A DNA stretch of 64,000 nucleotides. It comes from Monarcha castaneiventris obscurior (lineage: Eukaryota > Chordata > Aves > Passeriformes > Monarchidae). This document shows positions 58,732 through 64,000 of the stretch, one piece after another. Below the pieces are notes generated by a model. It was not told the origin of the DNA and did no database searches. It was given only the letters and a program-made list of their open reading frames with translations. The translations under genes were made by a program, and so were the position numbers. Position 1 is the first letter of the stretch; each line of letters starts with the position of its first letter. The stretch is taken from assembly GCA_026261815.1 (NCBI GenBank), contig JAMPIT010000682.1:2180001-2244000 (forward strand). The letters are read 5' to 3'.

Positions 58732-59216
58732 GACCGCGGCTCCCCGCACCCCGTGCCCGGGGCGCGATGGTCCCGGGCGGGCGGCGGGGGCGCAGAGGGG
58801 AAGGACGGGGGCAGCGGCTTGGGCTGGGCGCCGGCGGGCGGGGAGCGGGAGATGGAGCGGGAGCGGAGCCGGGAGAGGGAGATGGAGATGGAGCAGGGCC
58901 GGGAGCAGGAGCGGGAGCGGGAGCGGGATCGGGAGCGGGATCAGGAGCGGGATCAGGAGCGGGAGCGGGATCGGGAGCGGGAGCGGGATCGGGAGCGGGA
59001 TCGGGAGCGGGAGCGGGATCGGGAGCGGGAGCGGGAGCGGGAGCGGGATCGGGAGCGGGAGCGGGATCGGGAGCGGGAGCGAGAGCGGGAGCGGGAGCGG
59101 GAGCGGGAGCGCGCCGTGCCCCGGCAGCGGCGGGCGCGCGCCACCTGCCGGCGGGAGCGCGGAGGCTGCGCGGCCACGTGGCGCCGCCCGGCCCCGGGGC
59201 GCGCCCCCGCGCCCGC
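58732..59216. promoter_or_regulatory. CpG-island-like GC-rich block, possible promoter
   Basis: This is the only strongly CpG-rich stretch in the window. Both flanks (58,733-58,860 and 59,111-59,216) are dense in CG with words such as 'ggcgggcggcgg', 'gcgcgcgccacc' and 'ccccggggcgcgcccc'. They enclose the hexamer array at 58,901-59,110. A CACGTG E-box lies at 59,175-59,180. CpG-rich islands usually mark promoters in vertebrates, so an unannotated, perhaps non-coding transcript could start here. Alternatively, CpG content could come from the GC-rich minisatellite itself. It sits exactly between two CR1 3' ends. Confidence 0.5.
58901..59110 (+). repeat. GGGAGC/GGGATC hexamer array, 35 units, G-quadruplex prone
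   Basis: Thirty-five contiguous 6-bp units run in register. Most are GGGAGC, about ten are GGGATC, a few are AGGAGC (58,907, 58,943, 58,955) and one is GAGAGC (59,081). From 58,961 to 59,080 twenty GGG triplets follow one another at exact 3-base spacing, a textbook G-quadruplex pattern on the plus strand. Less regular versions extend left to about 58,845. None of the six frames contains a stop, so the array produces long repetitive open frames (RE/RD, GS/GA, PA/PD, LP, RS repeats) that are not genes. Confidence 0.95.
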
Positions 59217-59775
59217 ACAGATCCACAGCATCTGTGGTGTTGGAAAAGGCCTCTGAGGACACCGAGTGCAGCCGGTGACCAGACACCACCTTGCCCACCA
59301 GACCACTTAGTGCCACATCCAGTTGTTCCCTGAACGCTTCCAGGGAGGGCGGCTCCACCACCTCCCTGGCAGCCCATTCCAATGTCTGATTACCTTTTCT
59401 GTGAAGAAATTCTTCCTTATTCCCTGGTGCAGCTCGAAGATTTGTCATCTCCTCCTGTTCCCTGGGAGCAGAGCCCGACCCCCCCCAGCTGCCCCCTCCT
59501 GTCAGGGACTTGTGCAGAGCCACAAGGTCCCCCCTGAGCCTCCTTTTCTCCAGCCTGAGCCCCTTTCCCAGCTCCCTCAGCCACTTCTCATCAGATTTGT
59601 GCTCCAGCCCCTTCCCCAGCTCCGCTCCCCCCTCAACTCACTCCAGCCCCTCGATGTCCATTTGAATTGAGGGGCCCAGAACTGGACACAGCACTTGAGG
59701 TGTGGCCTCAGCTGAGCACAGGGGGAAGAATCGCTTCCCTGGTCCTGCTGGCTGCACTATTTCTGACACACAACA
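59217..59775 (-). mobile_element. CR1 LINE, 3' region, antisense
   Basis: Plus strand begins 'acagatccacagcatctgtg' then 'gtgttggaaaaggcctctg', the inverted 3' end of a CR1 subfamily. It continues with 'agtgccacatccagttgttc', 'ccacctccctggcagcccat' and 'tccaatgtctgattaccttt', then 'ctgtgaagaaattcttcct', and the ORF2-end section 'ggcccagaactggacacag' near the truncated 5' side. Non-coding remnant. The antisense open frame of 286 codons that enters this copy comes from the neighbouring hexamer array. Confidence 0.95.
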
Positions 59776-60048
59776 CTGGAAATACTCTTCAGATATTTTC
59801 AACCCCCTTCCCCTGTGCCCCTCAGGCATCCTCACTGCCCCATCACTGGAGTAGGAGCCACAGCCTGGCCCCAGAAACAGCCAGGAGACATTCCCACCTC
59901 CCCAGCTGCCACCCCTGAGTTTTTCCTTTTGTTCCCAACCCCAAACTCAAAACCCAAGCCGTGCTTTCCATCTCTGTGTCAGTCCTGTATGTGCTTTCAC
60001 ATGTGCTGGGCTTTCCATTTTTCCAACCTGCCTCTTCTCACATCAAAA
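59776..60048. other. Spacer between two CR1 copies
   Basis: C/T-rich, gene-free spacer of about 270 bases without an identifiable repeat of its own. Confidence 0.5.
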
Positions 60049-60555
60049 ATCACAGAACCACAGAAGTGTTGGAAGGGACCTCTGGAAATCATCCAGTCCA
60101 ACCCCCTCTGCCAAGGCAGGGTCACCTGGGGCAGGTGACACCGGAACATGTCCAGGTGGGGTTGGAATGTCTTCAGAGAGGGAGACTTCATGATCCCCCT
60201 GGCCACCTGTTCCAGTCCTCTGCCACCCCCAATGGAGAGTTCTTCCTCACCTTGAGCTGGTTTAATTTATGGCCATTGTTCCTTGTTCTGTTGCTGGAAA
60301 CCACCAAAAGCAGTCTGGGACCATCCTCTTGGCACACGCCTTGCAGATATTTATCTGCACTAATGAGACCCCCTGTCAGTCTTCTCCAGACTAAACAGGC
60401 CCAGTTCCCTCAGTCCCTGCATCATCTTTGTGGCCCTCCACTGCACCCTATCCAGTAGCTTGTTTTCCTTGTCCCGAGTAGCCCAGAACTGGATATGGCA
60501 CTCTGGGTGCACCGTCCCTTTGCACTGTCAGCCCACTCTAGCCCAGTTATCCAAA
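60049..60555 (-). mobile_element. CR1 LINE, 3' region, antisense
   Basis: Plus strand begins 'atcacagaaccacagaagtg' then 'ttggaagggacctctggaaa' and 'tcatccagtccaaccccc'. The inverted CR1 3' region follows in order, with 'ccagactaaacaggcccag', 'ttccctcagtccctgcatc' and 'gtagcccagaactggatatg' toward the truncated 5' side. Same orientation as the previous copy, but a different subfamily by its 3' end. Confidence 0.95.
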
Positions 60556-63500
60556 AGAACATGTGCGGTGCCACGTAGGCTGATCAAAATGCTTGCAGCT
60601 TTTCTGCTCTGCCCAGGATAGCTTCACACACGGAGTCTTTCATTCCAGCACCCACAATCAGGCCAGCGTGGGTCCAGAGGCCAAGATGGCACCAGTTCTA
60701 CGCCAAACACTTTGGTTTGATTTGGTTTGGGTGTGTTTTTCTATGTGTTTGTGTTTCAGAAGTAACAGCTCTGAGCTGCAGAATAAGCCCTGAAGCCATC
60801 TGTGGGCACAATGAGATTTTGTGGCAGATCATTCGCCATCCCGAAAAGACTTTTTTGGGGGGGAGGAGAGTGTGCAAAGTCCAACAAAACGAATTATGTA
60901 AAATGAAGCCACAGTAGACAGCATGGGAGACTTAGGCAAGTAGGTTATTTCCCTAACTCTAGCTAACTCTATTGCCAGTTGTTAGGGGGACTTAAAGAAA
61001 GCCAGGTTTTTAGATTTATTCCAGAACCTTCAAAGAAATAGAGAATTGACAGAGAAGTATGAGTGCTCCAGAGTCTCATTTGTTTTAAATCAGGACAACA
61101 CTTGCATCCATCAACAATCAACTGCCCTGTTACAGCATATCCTTAATGTCAAGACGTAATGGGGAGACAATTTCTGATAGTATCCATCTTTTGAGATGTT
61201 TCTTCCGTTGTTTCTTTTCACAATTCTGTACCCTGCCATGAAACATCCCAGTGCAGAAAGATTTATGTAAACAGCTCTGTCACGTCACCACTTGCATGGA
61301 GGAGCTGAAAAACCACCTGTACCCGATTCCCCTCTGGGCACAGCAGAACAGATGGGTCCCTTTGATGCTCAGTTCCAGGTGATTACCTAAGGACGGCAGC
61401 AGCACAGGCAAGACATTCCAATATTGTTGTCCTCCATATTCCACATCCTCCCAAGATTTCTGGTGAAGGTACAGCCAGCACCCACTATAAATAACAAGAA
61501 TTTGTCAAGAGTCTTGTTGCTACTCTAGAATAAAATTGTAAATGCATGAAAGTACTGTACCAGGTACAAGAAGACTTGTATCTTTTGAATTTTTACAGCA
61601 TGTGTTTTGGAAAAACAGGACTGAAAAAGGCCCCCTCAGTTCTCACACAGAGTCCATATTAAGGTAGACAACTGTGTCTTATGGTTCCCTTCATAGACAT
61701 CTCAAGTTCTACCTTAAACTGAGTTAATTTTTTCAGACTTATCGTTTACATGGGTGAAGAGTGACCAAGCTATCAAAATGCAAATACTGATTTTTTAATA
61801 GGGAAAGCATAGCGAAAAGTGAATGAAGAGGAATATTTTAAAAACAGACGACGTTATCAAAGTATTTCTGGCAGCATTTTTTTGAACTTGTTTTGAACAA
61901 TAACTCAGCCTGTTAGCAGACCCCTCCCCCAAGATCATTGGATTGCAGGATTGATCTGGCCATCAGGTTGCCTGTAAACACTTCCTGGATTCACCACTGA
62001 TTAGGGTACATGCTGCTAGATGGAGTCCTTCCACTGATTCCAGTAAATTTGGCATCCATGCAGTTCTGAGAAACGCTGAAAAACAACCGAGTACGTGTGT
62101 GGACTACAACAGTCATCAGGAGCACCAGGGGTTCATTAAGCTTGATACTTAGAAGGCCAAGAGTAAGAAGCATTTTGTGCACACAGCCCATCTGCAATTC
62201 CACTGCACCATAATTTCTAAAAATCAAATGTCATATACATGGATATATTGAAGTGACTGCCTTCCATTTGTCAGTCAGTTAGCAGGAGTTTCAAAAGAGA
62301 CTTAGATTTGTATCTCCAGGGCACTGCTGGAAAAGGAGCTCCAGCAAGCACAAACCCCCTTGACTTCTGCTCTGGTAACTGAAGGATGCATGTCAGAGCC
62401 ATCAGCAGCAGAGCAAATACTGAGGGAGAAGCCAAAGTCTCAGATTTCCCAGGGAGACCTTCCAAGAGGAGTTCACTGCTCATGGCAATGGATGGTATTT
62501 TAAGCTGACTGAAGCCACCAGTGGGGCAGGGGAGATGGTGGGAGAGGAAGGTCTTAGACATGTTCTACAAAAGGTAGAGAGATGGTGGGCAAAGGCAGGA
62601 TGGGGAAAAAAGCACATGAATGCAACAGTGGGTGTGACTGCTCTTTAAAAGGTCCTAACAAGGGTATATTTTAAACATCTCCGTTTTGCTTGTGTAATTT
62701 TTACACACAAGTCTTGGTTAGGCAAACAAGTCTAGAAGTAGTGTACCACACCACCACTAGTCACCAGGTCAAGCACACACTTCTGTGCACAAAGAGAAAA
62801 GAATATCTGACTCCTATTGCATGGGAAATACTGTCAGCACCACTTACAGTTAGGCCAAGTTTGTGGCAGACCTTGCAGACCAGCAGAATGCCAAAATACA
62901 TTATGGCTTTGCACTGCACATGGTCTCACACTTTATTTGGTGATGAATACTTGCCATGAAGTATTGGCCGAGACAAAGAGAATAAAGCAAGAGTGGTATT
63001 TGTGCTGTTTGCCAAGAAAAATACCAGAATATTTGTTTATGTAGTTTGCCAAAAATACCAGGTATCACAATAAACAGGCATTAGGTCAAATTTATCAGTT
63101 ACTGGCACCACCTTCCCAGCTGAAACCATCATTTGGTCATCTATTTTAAATAATTCAAAGATTATAGGGCTTTGGTTTTTGAGTCAAATACTCGTTGCAT
63201 ACATGTATATTATACATTGCACCTACACACTTTGCTCTTGCAGGATACATCATGAAAAAGCATTTCAAAGAGGGACACAGAGCCAAAGCCTCCTCTAATT
63301 TAAGTTACCAAGGAAGGATCACCAGTACCTAAAGTGAATGTGTTCATGAACACATGCAATTCAAAGTGACATAGCAGTAGAAGGTTACTTTCACCCTTCC
63401 ACCCTTCTCCATTTTCTTTGGGATCACCCAGACCTGTCAGCTGAATTAGAAGTGAGCCTTGTAACACAGACATATTTCAAGTTTGTTGATTTCCCTTTTT

Positions 63501-64000
63501 TTTTTTTTCAAAGAGAGAAGAAGCATGATTTTAAAACAAAAACTCCAACTTGAAAAACAATTTTCAGGAAAATTTGTACAACCAAATACAAGCTTAAATA
63601 TTTTTCTCCTTTTTACCTTTATTATTTAAAAAGTCTAAAAGGGATCAAGATCCAAGATACAATTTCTGAGCAACCTTGTACCTAGGCTGAGGTTTTGTGA
63701 CTGGACATTGCCTCCAAAGAGCTCCAAGATGAAGTACTACCCTACTTTTAAGAAAGATGTTTTAACATCCCAGCCCAGACTGTGGAATTGAAAATTACAA
63801 GGAGCAGGAGGAATGGGTAGTGTTAAAAATTGTCAGACCAATGCATTTCAAATTAAGTCTGGTAGAATATGAAACAGTGAAGGTGAAATACCATTTGCAA
63901 TAGAAAAGCAGAAGGAAATGAGAGAAAACCTGAATAAGCAATGAAATAATCACATCTGACACACAGCTGTATGCTGTTGAGGGTAAAATGATTCAAAGGA
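60556..64000. other. Non-coding AT-rich sequence, nothing recognised
   Basis: No exon, LINE or RNA gene recognised. A T run lies near 63,498-63,510, and short overlapping open frames have no domain. The part at 61,700-62,000 and the AT-rich part after 63,100 are unique-looking. No strong regulatory signature was noted. Confidence 0.55.

Noticed and set aside
58658..59523. Open frames of 167-286 codons on both strands
   Set aside because: They are read through the stop-free hexamer array and the neighbouring CR1 tails. Dipeptide repeats in every frame show they reflect the DNA repeat, not a protein.
1..64000. Endogenous retrovirus or LTR pair
   Set aside because: No pair of terminal repeats, primer-binding site or retroviral-type polymerase region was recognised. 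The only polymerase remnant is of CR1 type.
1..64000. Prokaryotic features (operons, CRISPR array, ribosome binding sites) and tRNA/rRNA genes
   Set aside because: Sequence texture, CR1 content and absence of dense open frames identify vertebrate nuclear DNA; no regular repeat-spacer array or cloverleaf was seen.
1..64000. Mitochondrial insert
   Set aside because: No stretch reads like avian mitochondrial rRNA, tRNA or protein genes.

Overview
This window looks like a gene-poor, AT-rich stretch of a vertebrate nuclear genome, most likely a bird. The main evidence is the interspersed repeats: nearly all that can be recognised are CR1 LINEs. They carry the 5'-truncation, 3' untranslated block and degenerate ATTCTATG-type 3' end typical of avian genomes. 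There are many poly(A) and poly(T) runs, little CpG outside one island, and no compact gene arrangement. No complete protein-coding gene, tRNA, rRNA, CRISPR array or bacterial-style operon could be supported. The long open frames either lie inside CR1 copies or a simple hexamer repeat, or match no protein family I recognise.

Layout. Positions 1-9,000 are unique-looking AT-rich sequence with one clear old CR1 fragment (5,165-5,470) and one doubtful one (3,300-3,470). A CR1 pair lies at 9,006-9,870. From about 10,200 to 16,000 several blocks look like vertebrate conserved non-coding or enhancer DNA: homeodomain, POU, SOX and GATA-type sites, two perfect palindromes and no repeats. From 16,000 to 31,800 the sequence is mostly featureless, with two further enhancer-like blocks near 25.7 and 26.6 kb. 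An 850-bp CR1 lies at 31,780-32,631. The 33-55 kb interval holds simple repeats, an ancient repeat tail (43.9 kb), a CR1 (47.2-47.7 kb), three more enhancer-like blocks (39.8, 41.1 and 48.9 kb) and two short segments with good splice signals: 37,973-38,037 on the plus strand and 53,036-53,083 on the minus strand.

The densest part is 55.6-60.6 kb, where five CR1 copies lie almost end to end. One is about 2.2 kb long and keeps a decayed reverse-transcriptase region. Two of the five point their 3' ends at each other across a 485-bp, very CpG-rich block. That block contains 35 units of a GGGAGC/GGGATC hexamer, a run able to form G-quadruplexes, and it is the only CpG-island-like sequence in the window. 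It is the feature I would examine first, as a possible promoter of an unannotated transcript.

The window is best read as intergenic or large-intron DNA: possible regulatory elements and perhaps a few non-coding-RNA exons among dead CR1 copies. Conservation and RNA data, which I do not have, would decide the enhancer and exon candidates; those calls are given low confidence.
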